DNA of 64,000 nucleotides, taken from contig NC_016131.3 of assembly GCF_000005505.3 (NCBI RefSeq), positions 13,103,501 to 13,167,500 of the forward strand, in the 5' to 3' direction. Shown here piece after piece: positions 44,561 to 57,300 of this stretch. The position numbers and the translations under genes were made by a program. The DNA comes from Brachypodium distachyon (taxonomy: Eukaryota > Streptophyta > Magnoliopsida > Poales > Poaceae). The notes under the pieces were generated by a model, which saw only the letters and a program-made list of their open reading frames with translations, searched no databases and had not been told where the DNA came from. How positions within the stretch are numbered: the stretch's first letter is position 1; every line of letters starts with the position of its first letter.

Positions 44561-45049
44561 AAGGTAATTAAACTCTGACTAGAGGATAATAAAGGAGCCT
44601 TATTAAGTAATGAGCTACAAAGGTGCTCTATGAGGTAGAAGAAAGGAAGACACTTAAGGGTAACATAAAGGAAAGGAAAAGTGAAAGAAAAGCGGCAAAA
44701 GCCGGGCGCGTTGGCGGCGCAGTTGCATGGCGTTCCGCGTCTTGCTTCATGTGTCCCCTTCTCTAAGATGGAGCCTTATGGAGAGTCGTCGTACTCGTAT
44801 CCCGCAGTCGAGTCGACTGTATAGTCAAGTCGAGGCGTGGATGAACTCTCGGGTGCTTGTTTGAACTGACTCACTCTGCGGTAGGTGGCTTTGTGAGGTG
44901 GCTTTGAGATGTACCGCATGGGCTGTCAAGCCGGCTTGGCGCTCTCATTGCCGTAGTGCACCTGCTCGAGGGGCTCCCGATATTGTAAGGGGAGCCCAAC
45001 GAGCCCGCCTTCCTACCTGGCGGAGCTGCTGGCTAAGTCAGTGTCAGTC
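44561..45049. other. Junction region between the hairpin array and element C
   Basis: No gene or clear repeat end recognised. A patch at 44820-45040 may be further, diverged sequence of element C. Confidence 0.35.
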
Positions 45050-45479
45050 TCCCTTGGTGAGGGGACCTGAGCTTCCTCTGCCTTTGCATCTTTGCTGCTT
45101 GTAACGTCAATGGCCCTTTTCTTAAGGACGGAATTTCGATCATAGTCTGTAAGAAGTAAGCCTGGATGGACTGGTCGTGCATGGCAAGCAACTCGGAGAT
45201 TATATGAAATTCCCTGTCGTAGTGGTCGGATCGCATGAAGCTGCTAGAGATAATTATCACGCCATTGGGTCCAGGCATTTTGAGCTTAAGGTAAGCGTAA
45301 TGCGGGACTGCCATGAAGCGGACTAATGCGACTCGACTCAGGACCACATGGTACTCGGAGGGCCAGTCGACCACTTCGAAGTCGAGTCTCTCGTGTCGAA
45401 AATTGTCAGGCGTGCCGAACACCACGTCTAGGCTGACTTTGCCTAGCGGTGCGGCTGCTTTGCCTGGGATGATGCCATG

Positions 45480-46331
45480 TGTTGTAGTAAAATAAAACCT
45501 TTATACGGGACGGGCCGTAAATCCTACGTGGCGACGACCAAGTCAACATTTCGCAAGCACGAGTCAAAGATGTCTACGTGGCGCGGTCAATCCTACGTGG
45601 CAAAGGAAGACTAGTCAACGAGTCAAGCCTCTCATGCCATGGTCAAAGGATCAAATGAGCTAGAGTGGGGTGCAAGAAAGGTGTGAGGAGGGGACCCTTA
45701 GTTCATGGTGGACCATGGACCAAGCCCCTCTTTTCCCCCATGGTGCACACAAAAGTTATGGACCAAATGAGCTGCTTTTACCACTTTGCCCTCACTTTTC
45801 TCTCTCCCTCAAGGGTAGTCATGGTCTTTTGTCATGGACCCTTAGGCTATAAATATCCCCCCATGGGGGCATGTATCATTCACTCTCAACTTGAATAAAC
45901 TCAAGGGGAGAGGGCTAGAGTCTCTTGCAAAGAGCTCTAGTTTCGAGATCCGGGAAGACGCGTTCGGCCCGGATTCGAAGGAGAAGGGGTTGGGTTAGAG
46001 TTCCGAGGGTATCCTAACCTCGATACTTGGAAAGACGTGTTCGATCCAAGTACGAGGCGGCCCCGACGAACCTCTCACCAAAAGGTGTCTTGGGAAGATC
46101 CGCTCGGCCCAAGCCCTTGGCTAACAACCTCCTCGAAGCCTTTCCTAACATAGGATTAAGTCGCACCCACAGGATCGACCGAACCTATTCAAAAAATATC
46201 GACATGTCAACTTGTCCAAGTGTATGGTGACCTTCGCTATAAGGCCGATGTACATGCCCAACATTTATACCCGCACTTGTGCCATCGAGCATTGGCACCC
46301 CTTACTCTAATTGTTGTCGAGAACAACAACA
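45480..46331 (+). repeat. Solo LTR (852 bp) of another LTR retrotransposon inside element C
   Basis: Starts TGTTGTAGTAAAATAAAACC and ends GAGAACAACAACA, flanked by a perfect 5-bp duplication CCATG (45475-45479 and 46332-46336). A TATA box (CTATAAATATCCC) lies near 45846. The family differs from the TGTCG...CGACA LTRs at 12-19 kb. Removing it restores the protease frame of element C. Confidence 0.9.
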
Positions 46332-46439
46332 CCATGAAAGGTTGTCTTTGTAGTGGCCAGTCTTGTTGTTGAACGATTCATTTTCCGCAGAGTGTCGGCG
46401 TAAATGATGTTTAACCCGCTTCCGCGTTGACAAACACTT

Positions 46440-49065
46440 TATTTAACATGAACCCTCTAATCTGTGCGTCGAGCACACCAAGGCTGTGTTTCCAGGTTGC
46501 GGGATGCAGGGTGGGTGATCTTCTCGGGAGAACGTAATCTCTGTCTTAGACCAATCAAGGTACTCAGTCGAAGGAGGTGACCTCACGGCCATATGGACTT
46601 GTCGAGTTATCGACTTTTGGACTCGGTTAGTGGGTTTCCCTTTCTGGATCATGCAGATGTGCCCGACCGGAGTCGGATAGGTGTTGGTGGTCGTAGCGGG
46701 GGCCTCTGGTGGTGATGTATGCGCCACCGAATGCACCACTCCGGAAAAACTGGCCATGCGCGGAGGAGGAGGAGGGCACCGACAGCTAGCGCTCCTGGTA
46801 TGGGAGGCGCCAAGGGTGCGTTGACTCCTTCATTGGAGTACGAGTGTGGCCCTGGTAGCAGCAGGAAGCCGGCGATGGTTGCCGACTGCTGTGTCCTGGC
46901 GAACTCAGCCTGCAGGTCCTTGAAGCGTCTGCACTCGGTTAGAGGGTGACTTGGCTTGATGTTGCCTTTCTCATCCCTGTAGACGTGGCACGACCAGGGA
47001 GACGCCAGTTGCTGAGAAAGTGTGGGTTGGTTCCCTTTCCGCTGCCATTGCTGCTTGCGTTTGTCGCCTCCTCGGAACCCTCCACTGCGATTCCCGTTTT
47101 CGCGAGAGCCAAAATCCGAAGGAGAGGCGACTTGCGATGAAGTCAGGTGGGTTTGACTCTTCGAAGACACGGTTTTTGCGTTTTTTCCTTCAATCATGGT
47201 TGCGGTCGTCTTCTTCCTTCGGGGATCGATGGCGTTTGTTGCGAACTGAGTCCTCCCCGTCAGCCCAGCGGTTGGTAATTTCCATCAGGTAGCTGATGGT
47301 TGCGGGCCTGACGCGACCCAGTTCCTCCTTGAGTTTGACTCGTCGGAGTCCTCGCTTGAACGCGTCGATGGCGCTCTCATCGGAGACTTCTTCAGAGGCG
47401 TGCTTAGTGTTGGTCCAACGCTGAATGTACGAGCGGATGGATTCTCCCTCGCGTTGAGTGCAAGCTCGTTGCTGCTCGAGGGAGACTGGCCGTTTGTACG
47501 TGGACATGAAGTTGCGAGTGAAAGATTGGACAAGTTTGTCCCATGAATCGATATCATCGCGTGCCAAGCTGGTTAACCAGTTGCGTGCAGGGCCTCTAAG
47601 ATGCAACTGCAGGCACTGCATGCCAGTGGTTCGAGTTTCGCTTTGGAAGCGAATCCTGGTAAGGTAGTCTTCTAACCAAGTTCTCGGCTCTTGAGTGCCA
47701 TACTTGGCTAAATCAGTTGGTGGTTTAAAATTCCTCGGCATCCTAGCTTGGGGGATGCGGCGGCTAAAACACGATGCTCCGCAGGTTTTAGCATCATGGT
47801 CTGATTCCGGCGAGCGATCACGGTATCCATCCCGCCGATTGAGGCCATGGTCCGTGACTCGACGGGGGAATCCCTGAATTTCCCTAGGGAGCGAGTCGCG
47901 TTCTGTACGTCCTCGAGGAGGGGAGCCGAGACTATGCTGAGCCTCGCCTTCGCGACGGGATGGAGTCCTGTCCCATGGCAGCCTTCGGTTGTTAAAATCT
48001 TGGCTGATGCAAGAAGCTCCTGCCTGTTCAACCCTTCCAAGATCTGCTTGTGAAGCCGCGAGCGCGGGTCACTGCCAGGTGGTTGGATCGACTGTAAGTA
48101 GGTGTTTGCTGTGAGCAGGGCAGCTTCCGGGGTCTCAGGTATCATGTTGCCATGGTCGTCGACTGACATGAAACTTGAAGTTAGGTTTCGGGCCGTATGG
48201 TCGCGATGCAGGCTGTTCTGCCTGGAGACAGCTCTTGGAGGGTGCCTCTGTCTGAGTCGTCGGGTGAGCCTGGTCGAGCCTTCTTGCGTGGCCGAGTGTC
48301 CTCATCCAATTTCTTTAGCTTTTCAGCTTCATGTTTCTGCTTCTTGGCGAAGTTCTCCTTTTCTTTGGCCAGGTCGCGTCGAGCCCTGGCAATGGAATTG
48401 GCATACAGTTGCAATTCCGCAGGGGTGGGGTCCTTCATGAGGACCCCCGTGTCAAGTGCTGCTTGGACCCGTGCCTTCTCCGCTGCTAACATCCACCTTG
48501 CGGTGTTGCGGTGGCATCCGCGGTTAGTGGGACTGGCTTCGGAGCGATAGGATTTGTCATGAAAACTTGGGCGTTGGCGCTGTGGGGCGCGAGATCGCTG
48601 TTGTTGTGGCAACTCTCCTGTTCTGAGCAGTCACCAGCGTCGCTCGGGACGGGGCTTTCTGCACACAGGGATGGATCGACTTCAGAGTCGGAGTGGGTCC
48701 CGAGGGAGACCTGTTCTGCTTCGTCGAGTGATCTCGCCGAGTCCATCGGTAAGACTTTTTCTGGAGATGGAGAAAGAGGTGACTCCTCCGAAGTGGGAGT
48801 AGTCGGGCCCGGCAGTCGAAGGATGCCGGCGGTTGGCTCGAAGATGGAAATCCCCAAACACGAGATCCATGCCAGCGTCAAGCGTGTCGAAGACCGCGCA
48901 GCTGGCTGGAGGGTGGGCGGTGAAGTGGAAGGAACCGAAGGTCATCGACTCTGCCTTAGTCGATGACTTGTCGTCTGAAGCTGTAACCACCGAGGTCGTG
49001 TCTCCAACACACGTCTTTCCCAGAGACGGCTCCAATGAAGAAGTTGGGACTTCGACAATGTCCAT
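46440..49065 (-). pseudogene. Broken gag of element C
   Basis: Starts MDIVEVPTSSLEPSLGKTC at 49065, inside the LTR as in element A. Frameshift near 48850, then GILRLPGPTTPTSEES..., GVLMKDPTPAELQLYANS near 48440. The gag domain at 47741-47190 is the best preserved part (TQEPRTWLEDYLTRIRF, NWLTSLARDDIDSWDKLVQ, IQRWTNTKHASEE). Degenerate zinc-finger/linker region to about 46440. Several stops and frameshifts. Confidence 0.8.
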
Positions 49066-49533
49066 ATTGGTGGACTTATATCTAGATCTAGGAAAGATTT
49101 CGAGTGTATGTGTTGGCGAACTCGTCGGCTAAGAAGGACACAGGAAACACGATTTACCAAGGTTCAGTGCCCTCGAAAGGTAATACCCCTACGTCCTGCT
49201 TGTCTGATCTGGTATTGATGAGTTGATTACAAAGGGATGCCGCGGAGGATAGATGCACATATTCGATCTGGCGAGTGCGTCTAGGCGGCTTCTAGCTAGG
49301 TTAGGGGGTTATTGGCTCCCACTTCTGGTCCTTTATATATGCAGGAACTCAGGTCTTAGGTAGAGTCCAAGTCGGTTACAATGAAAACATATACTCTAAT
49401 TAAGCTTTCTTATCTAGAGTCGCAAGTTTTGGCATATGGACGCCTGGAATCGTAGTAGGCTTCCTTGTGGGCCCCCGTCTGGGCCGCGACGGGTATACTC
49501 GAGTCGAGTACGTGGCCCGTCATAACCACGTCA
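49036..49533 (-). repeat. 5' LTR of element C (498 bp)
   Basis: Minus-strand start TGACGTGGTTATGAC (49533) and inferred end CTTCTTCA (49036). Contains the same TATATAAAGGACC, AAGCAGGACGTAGGGG and GAGTTGATTACAAAGG-type landmarks as the LTR at 11199-11692. Confidence 0.75.
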
Positions 49534-50410
49534 CCAAGTCTGCAAGTAGATATCCCCCTGAATAGAGGAACTAACTTCATAATATTCCTCCACCAAAAAG
49601 ATCCCTTAGGATTAGCAGCTTGAGGGATGCCATTTTGATAATAAGTCTCCCAAAGCAAATTTACCCAAGGAATATCCACCTTGTTAAAGAATTTAAATAG
49701 GTGTTTCAGCAAAAGACCTTGATTCTGGATTCTAAGATTTATAACACCTAAACCACCCTGTTTTTTGGCCCTACAAACTTTGTCCCATGCCACCAAGGCA
49801 TTATTAGATTCTCTATTTGCAGTTTTCTTAGTCCACAACCATCTCCTTCTAATTTTGTCAATGTGATTAATAATCTTCGCTGGTAATTGAAGAGAACACA
49901 TGGTATATGTTGCAAGTGAAGAAAGAACAGAATTGATTATGATGAGTTTACCACAATAAGAAAGCATTGCAGTAACACTAGACATTCTTCTTTCAATCCT
50001 GTCAACTAGAGGAAGAAAATCAGTGACTTTAGGCTGAGTAGTCTCCAAAGGTAAACCCAAATAGGTAAAAGGCATAGATCCCACTGCACAACCAAAAATC
50101 TCAGCCAACTCTTTAGCTCTGTCTGCCTCAAGATTGATAGGGATCAAATTTGACTTGTGGAAATTAATTTCAGTCAGTGGAGGTAGCATATTTCTGCAAT
50201 ATATCTTTCAGATGAAGAAGTTGGTTTACCAGCAGGAAGCACTAGAATAGTGTCATCAGCGTATTGAATATTGGCAAAGGACCTTCTCTATTAATTGGAA
50301 GGCTCAAATTGCCTAATTGATGTTCCTTATTGATGGCAGCTTGAAGAAGGTCAGCAGCAAGGACAAACAAAAGAGGGAAAAGAGGATCACCTACTCTATT
50401 AATTGTAAGC
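49534..50410 (-). pseudogene. 5'-truncated LINE reverse-transcriptase fragment
   Basis: Minus-strand reading begins near 50410 with GDPLFPLLFVLAADLLQAA and the RT active-site motif QYADDTILVLPAG (about 50225-50265). It then runs as an open frame from 50189 (FTYLGLPLETTQPKVTDFL, KLIIINSVLSSLATYTM, WDKVCRAKKQGGLGVIN, LKHLFKFFNK) to the LTR of element C at 49533. This is the RT C-terminus plus downstream region of a plant L1-type LINE. Frameshift near 50190. Element C inserted into or next to it; the continuation beyond C was not found. Confidence 0.8.
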
Positions 50411-51381
50411 CTGGTTTTCCATGTCCTTCATATTACATGATTACACAAAAATAATTGGAACTTACAAACAAAAATTCTCCAGTAATAAACATGAGAGACA
50501 CTAGGTCTACTTGCCACACACACACAAGAATATCAACAACCCATCATGTGAGAAAATCGTTCTAACAAACAAACGGATCAACGTAAAAAGTCACAAGCAG
50601 AAACTAGCATGTAGTTTTCAGATAACACAGCAGGTAGTTTAGCTATGTCCACGGCATACATTATCGTGTGAACCATATATATTTTGTGTTATGATATAAA
50701 ACGAAGGTCTTTATTACTTATGTAAACATAAGCATCGTTAGAAGCATGATTTTTCTCTTTGTCGTCACAATCAATGCAAAGACCATAGATTTACGATTAA
50801 TTCGCATATAAAAAATCACTAGCAAAAGAACCCGTGCGATGCTACGGAACAACGGAAAATGTATCAAGCACGAGCCGGTGGAGGCGAAGTCTGGACATTG
50901 ATTTTTCGATTGGATTGATTTTCATACTGAAATTGATACCGAGATATTTTGTTTGGGTTCGGATTGATTTCCATACTGAGAAGGATACGAAGAATTTTGG
51001 ATTTCATGCTAAGGAGATTGATTTATTTTATGACTCTTCGTATTATGTTGTGACAAATTTGGACCGTACGATAACTTTTGATAAATCTAAACCGTAGAAA
51101 ATATATTGATCGTGAAGTGGAATGAAAGAACAAAAGCATTTGTTACAACTAAACACGTTTCCTGTTTTTTCCCATAAAAAAACAAACCAGCTTTCACACA
51201 CGACAGTTTTTTCTAGAAGCAAAGCACAACCAAACGATCTCTGAGAAAAGAAAAAAAACGCACATCGCAGACTCGAAGTCTCACCGCCTTCGTTGTTTCT
51301 TTCCTTCCTCCCCACTTCCTCTTCCTTCTCTGTTCCCGGTTCGCCCGAGCCCAAAACCCTAGTCTGAACTATACCTTACCG
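50411..51381. other. Upstream region of the erlin-like gene
   Basis: AT-rich spacer, a CA run near 50514-50526, and one copy of the recurring near-palindrome (CCCGTGCGATGCTACGG, about 50831). The last 100 bp become CT-rich and end AAACCCTAG...ACCG before the start codon, typical of a plant 5' UTR. Confidence 0.45.
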
Positions 51382-54300
51382 ATGTCGGACGTCACCGCCG
51401 ACTCGCCGCCGCGCCAGCGCCCGCCGCCTCCGCCGTCGCCGTCGCTGTCCCAGCAGCAGACGCGTGGCCGCCAGCCGCCCCCTCCCGGCTCTGACCCCCT
51501 CGCTCTCGGCGTCATCGTCTTCATCGCCGTCTGCTTCCTCCTGGTGACCTCCTATCCCTATATTCTTTTCTTAAACATGTGTTCGTAGTACAATAACTGA
51601 TCCGCTGATTGGCCCATCCTTGGATCGGATGGGGTGAGTGGTGACTCATCCTTGGATCGGACATTGGGGTTTTGGAGTTTGGACTTCTCGTATGTACTGG
51701 AGCGATCCTTCCGTGTGGTGTTGTGGGTCGGTTGGTTTCTGCTTGTTGCGGGTTTAGGTTTGGTACAGCAAGGCTGTTGTTGCTGACTTCCCTTGTAATC
51801 AGTGATACCGAGGAGAACACGATGTCTTGTTTGTGTTCGTTGGATGGGATTACATTCCGTACATCATGTGATGCCTTAGGACGGTGTTTTGTGCTGATTA
51901 GCCTTGTACTCCGTTTGCTAAGATGAGTTGATGTTTGCACCTTTAAGTTGGCGTCTTGTTTGGATACTGCTGATTGCTCGATCTGTTTTCTGAATGTTAT
52001 TTCACTATGTATGCGCTATGTAATTGAAGAGTAAAATCTGGCTAGATTTCCTCTCTTCCCTGCTCTTGTTCCTTCTTTATACAGTAAGTATTCTTCCTTT
52101 TTGTGTAATATGACAAGACAACAGAATTATGAGCCAAGAACTACTAACGAGGTCACAAAAAGATGGTTTAGTGTGTTTCCTGGTGGATTTAGCCATCACT
52201 CCATCAACTACCTTGTTGACAATTGCATCATCCTTCTTCTATTGTCATATATCTACTAGAGTCAATATTTTTTTAAACAACTTGCAAACAAGTGTTTGCA
52301 CATCTGTTCATTAAGAGGAGAAGCAAGTTAGTTACAGTTACGGGAGTTTGGCAAAATGGTTGCTCAGATCGAAGACCAAAACAACCCACAACACATGCAA
52401 CACACACTGTCTACTCCTCAAGTTGGTTCGCGCAACTGGTAGCTGTCTCGCCCACAGGAAACATATGAAGAGGTGCTCTGCTGATTCCGGTTCTTGCGAG
52501 CACAAGAGAAAGTGCTGCGGTTGGGAAGTTCATGGCCGTCAAGCCTATTGGCTGTCCAAAAATGGTGCTGCAAGGCAAGCCAAAGGAACAAACGCTACTT
52601 AAGTAGTGCATGATCTTTTCAAGGATTTTGTGACATGGAACCCTGTGCCACCAACAAAGAAACAGAGTGAATATTTACAGTCTTAGTACATAAGATTAGT
52701 TAGATTGTCACATGCATCCTTCTAAGCAGATAATAGTCTTAGTGCTGTATTCCCAAATCAGCTGCCAATCATAAATAAGGAAGAAACCCTGCTTAACTAT
52801 TCTATTTTTAAATTCTAAAACAACTCCTTGATTGACATGTTCTGAACACTTCCTTCCATTCAATGCAAATTTATTTCAGGGATACTGGTAGCTAGTTAAT
52901 GCATAACCTACTAAGTCAATTACGGAGTAGATTGCAGATTGCACAAATATAAGGTTTGTATCTGGTAAAAATGCAAATTGGTAAAAGTTCCGCTAAAATC
53001 ATTTGTAGAAAAGTCTCTAAAATTTTCCAAATAACACTGAGAAATAGGTATGTGTTACATCTCTGCCAAATTTTGAGATTTGACCCAACGGCAGTTCGGA
53101 GACACCGAGACACATGAAACACAACTATTTACCAAAATTGTGTTTCCACTAATTATCTGCCTTTTCTATCTCTGGCAGATACAATTGATTTTTATCTTGA
53201 TCTGTAGAGAAAAAGAAATTTATACCACCCCGCTAACCATTTTTAGAATTAATAGAATGCCCCTGCTTTGCTATGGACAAGTATTGTAGCATACAGAATA
53301 AATGTGTGCGGAAATACATTGCCTCCCTGCTCCTGCCCTCAAAGGCGCATCTTCCCTGCTGCTGGGCAGCCAAGGCGCTTGTTGCTGCTCCTCGCAAGCT
53401 TAAAGACATGCACGGCGATACCACCTCCCATACTTTACCTCACACCCCTGCCAGACTTGCACCTCGTCCTCAAGTTGCTAGTTAGTGAAGGTGTTCTGCA
53501 AGGCCAACACGCTGCTACGGTGCTACCGCAGGTTGTGCAACAGCCAAAACTGGCTTTAGTTGCATCAACCATAGGGGCAGTAATGGTGAAACCAGGGATG
53601 GCGGTGAAGGAGACAATGAGATCAGCAGTGCTGCAGCTGGTTGGGACGTCGTTGCTGCTTTTCGTTGCTCCACCCTCACAAGGATATTAGTACAGATTGC
53701 ATGCAACCTGTCAAGCGTAACTTCAACCTTTTGCGAACCATATTTTATAGGGCAGTTTGTCTAGCGCAGCTTGAATCCTGTCACATGTAGCTCCAATCTT
53801 GGCAGAAGGAGATTATTGCAGGGGGGGCTTTTATAGTGAAGACTCAACTTGACATCCAAGAAACTAATCTGTACTTTCCTAACAAACCATATTTTAATAT
53901 TCCTATCTTATCTCTTGCCTAACTAAAGTAGAAGATACTAATAGGATATCGTCCCTGATTTCGAAACCTAGGGTTGCGCCCCCTATAGGGATGTACACCC
54001 ATGACAAAAACTATATTTCTCTACTTGAAGGACATGGTATTTGGAGCTTCCTGTTAAATATCTTATATATTAATATATGCAGGTTTCGATCTCAGCACCA
54101 TCCAGCATTTTACATCAAGTTCCTGAAGGACACGTCGGGGTATACTGGAGAGGGGGTGCTCTTTTGAAGGCCATCACTTCTCCAGGTACCCTTTTTGTTG
54201 AATGTTGTTTCTTTTCACTTATTTATTTTGACCATCTCTTCACTAATTTGGTCCTGGCTCCTAGGTTATCATCTGAAGCTGCCTTTGATCACCCAGTTTG

Positions 54301-57300
54301 AGCCAATACAGGTGACACTCCAAACAGACCAGGCAAGTGAACTGCTCTTCATTTATGAAGCTATGTTTTCACTCCTATTATAATAATTACCGCTCATGTC
54401 TCCTGATTTGGACCACTGCTTATTTCAAACTTTTGAATTACCAACTGAAATATATTTATGCCTCTCATTGTGCTAAGCCAGGTCAAAGGTATTCCTTGTG
54501 GAACAAAAGGTGGTGTCATGATCAGCTTTGATAAGATAGAGGTATAGTACTATGGGTTCTATTATAGCTCTGTTTTACAAAGTGCATTGGCTTGTGCCTG
54601 AGCTTGTTTAATCCACTGCTGGGTTTGTAGGTTGTCAATCGTCTCAGTAAAGACTTTGTTTATGACACCTTACTCAATTATGGTGTGCATTATGATAAGA
54701 CATGGATATATGACAAAATTCATCATGAGATAAACCAGTTCTGCAGTGCTCACAGTTTGCAGCAAGTTTACATTGACATGTTTGATCAGGTTGGTAAATC
54801 CTTTACATCTAAACCACTTAGGCCTTGTTTGGCAGCACTGTTTTTACCACAATTTTCAGTGATTGGCACAAGTGTTTCCTTAGAACGGATATCAAAAGAG
54901 ATTACTGCAGTAAATTAGTACATGTATCTGTAATAAAAATCTAATTTTTACAACTTCAGCTCGGTACAGTTTTTCAAAAGCGATTGTTGGATGTTGGAGT
55001 ACATCAGTATGTAGAAGTTGAGATATCATCAGTTCATAGACTGAGAAAATAAGAGCAAAATGGAGGTTCGCATCAAAATAAAGCCTCCAGTTTTTGACAA
55101 ATCTCAAATCATAAGGCAACAAAAAAATTGATGTCTTCAGATGAAACATACTCCCTCCGTCCCATATTAAGTGACTTTCTATTACATGTGTCTAGACGCT
55201 TTTTAGGCATAGATACATCAATATTTGGGCAAATTTGAGTCACTTAATACGGGACGGAGGGAGTAGATGACAAGTCTCAAATCATTCTAAGCCGAAGCAG
55301 TTTTTGACAAGCCTCCAGATGTGTTGGGATCACTCTAGGAGTCTGAATCCAAATCAGATGCCTCTACCTGTAAAACACAGCCAACATAAAAATTAAAAAT
55401 AGATCAAAAGGTATCATCTTTGACAATAAACAAACAGGAGATGTGAACCTAACATTGGCACCAAGCCATCATCCTTCATATGTTTTGGTTTGAGTGCAAT
55501 TCCAAGGTCCATGACGCTGCGTGCACATGTGTTTTGATCTTTTGATGCAATGTAAAACAGATTTATTTCATGTGCTTCAAGCACTGATAGAGGTGTGTCC
55601 ACTCACCGAATTTCACCTCACAAAGAACACATAAGTGGTGCACCAAGCACCTGTTGCTCGACAGCAATACCAAGTACAGAGGTAAACTGATCTCCCTGAA
55701 AATAATGATCTATATTTTCTCTCCGTGGCTTGCTGGCTACTGGCTAGAATAGAAGCTACTACGCTGTGAACTTATTGCAACAGTAAATCTGGCACAGGAT
55801 ATGTTGACCATAACTGTGGTGAAGATGGCATCAGAGGCTCTGGTGGTCTGTGTGATAGGCAGTAACCACTATGCCTCCTCTCCATCTATTCAAAGATGGT
55901 GATAAAATAAGTAAAATCAAAATTTTAACAGGGTTTATGAATCCTGAATGCAGTCATAATGTGACTCCAATAAACTATAAGTTCAGTATGCACCACAAAA
56001 AAATATTTAAATTCTGTCAGTTGTATTCCAAACTGCAAGTACAGGCAACATAAGTACTTCATGGTCAAGACACGATTACTACAAAATGCGGTGGTTCTGA
56101 GCTAATCCTACATCAGGGACAGACAAAAGCAAAGCAGGTGCACACACAAGAAAGAAGGAACAAAAAATCAAGGGATAACATTGCGTATATGCATATGCAG
56201 CTACAGCTTGGAAAGGAAAAAAAATCAATCTTCATATATGCATTTTAGTTAATGTGTAAACTAGCTGCATGAATTTTCTGAATTGCTACAATTGTGTTAA
56301 TCTACATGGCTTTTTTTTGTGTGTTAACCTACATGGCTTTTTTATGATAAAAAAGAGAAGCTACAAACTGCAGTAGATATCAAGATATGGCAACTATAGA
56401 ACTTGAAGAACAATTGGGGTCATCCGTAATTTATTACACTAATTGAATGGCCCCAATTATGTCAAATGTTATTTCTAGCTGCTAAGCTGCTCCCAAATTT
56501 CTTTAAACAGACAAATGTATAGCTCAAAATAATGGAGGGTGACCACTTGACAAAACCTAGATAAGCAAAAGTGCAATGCTACAGCAAGTAAACATTCTTC
56601 AGAGCTAAGCCATCAAGATCTGCAGCAACATGTTGTCAAGCTACAGCTAGTGATCATCTTTAGAAGCCATCAGGACACGTCGATGGTTACCAAAATTTGC
56701 AAGGAAAATATCTTGTGTCAAGGACAACAAGAAACATGTATGGTTGAAAAGGAGATACCTAACATCGATGAGCTGCTGAGAAGGAGAGAAAGGACAAAGG
56801 GGACTCACCGGCAAGAAAGCCAGCCTGCGTCCGGCAGGAGAAATCAATGGCAGTGGGAGACGTCGGAGAAACTCTTGTCGATGCGGGGGATAGCAGCGGT
56901 GGCGTCCTCTGCCCTGTTTGATGGTGCTATACGGACGAGATCAATGACGGCGCAGGGTAGGAGAAGATAAATGGGGAGAGAGGGAGGCGTAACGTGGGCT
57001 GGCGGGGAGTCGAGGTCGCGGGCGGCGGAGGTTGGCAGAGACAGCGCGGAGGAGGGCAACACCGCCATTTGCATCAGTGAGCAGAGGTCGCGCACGGCCA
57101 GAGGTTGGTGGACACGGCGGGGAGGCGGGGGCCGATGGCCAACGGTAGCGGAGGTGGGCAGCGGCGGTCCACAGCGCATAGGTCGGCGGAGGAGGACGAC
57201 GACGCAAGAGCGATGCGTCGGGGGGAGAAACGCGAGTACGACTCGCGACTTGGTGTTTTTTCGGCCCGATGTGTTTTCGTTGGTTTTCTAGGGTTTCTAC

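Larger units (their letters stand above)
45050..49533 (-). mobile_element. Degenerate Ty3/gypsy retrotransposon C, same family as A, opposite orientation
   Basis: On the minus strand: LTR 49533-49036, primer-binding-like TGGAGCCGTCTCTGGG, gag (49065 to about 46440), then a protease-like region down to about 45050. It is interrupted by a solo LTR at 45480-46331. RT, integrase and 3' LTR are absent. The gag and protease regions align by eye with element A (11663-16400). The LTR start abuts a LINE fragment at 49534. Confidence 0.85.

Noticed and set aside
43870..44562. 230-codon minus-strand frame with repeated LDAPDTRGLRP units
   Set aside because: It is produced by the tandem hairpin array. 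The unit length is mostly 52 bp, not a multiple of three, so successive units are read in different frames and no protein repeat is conserved.
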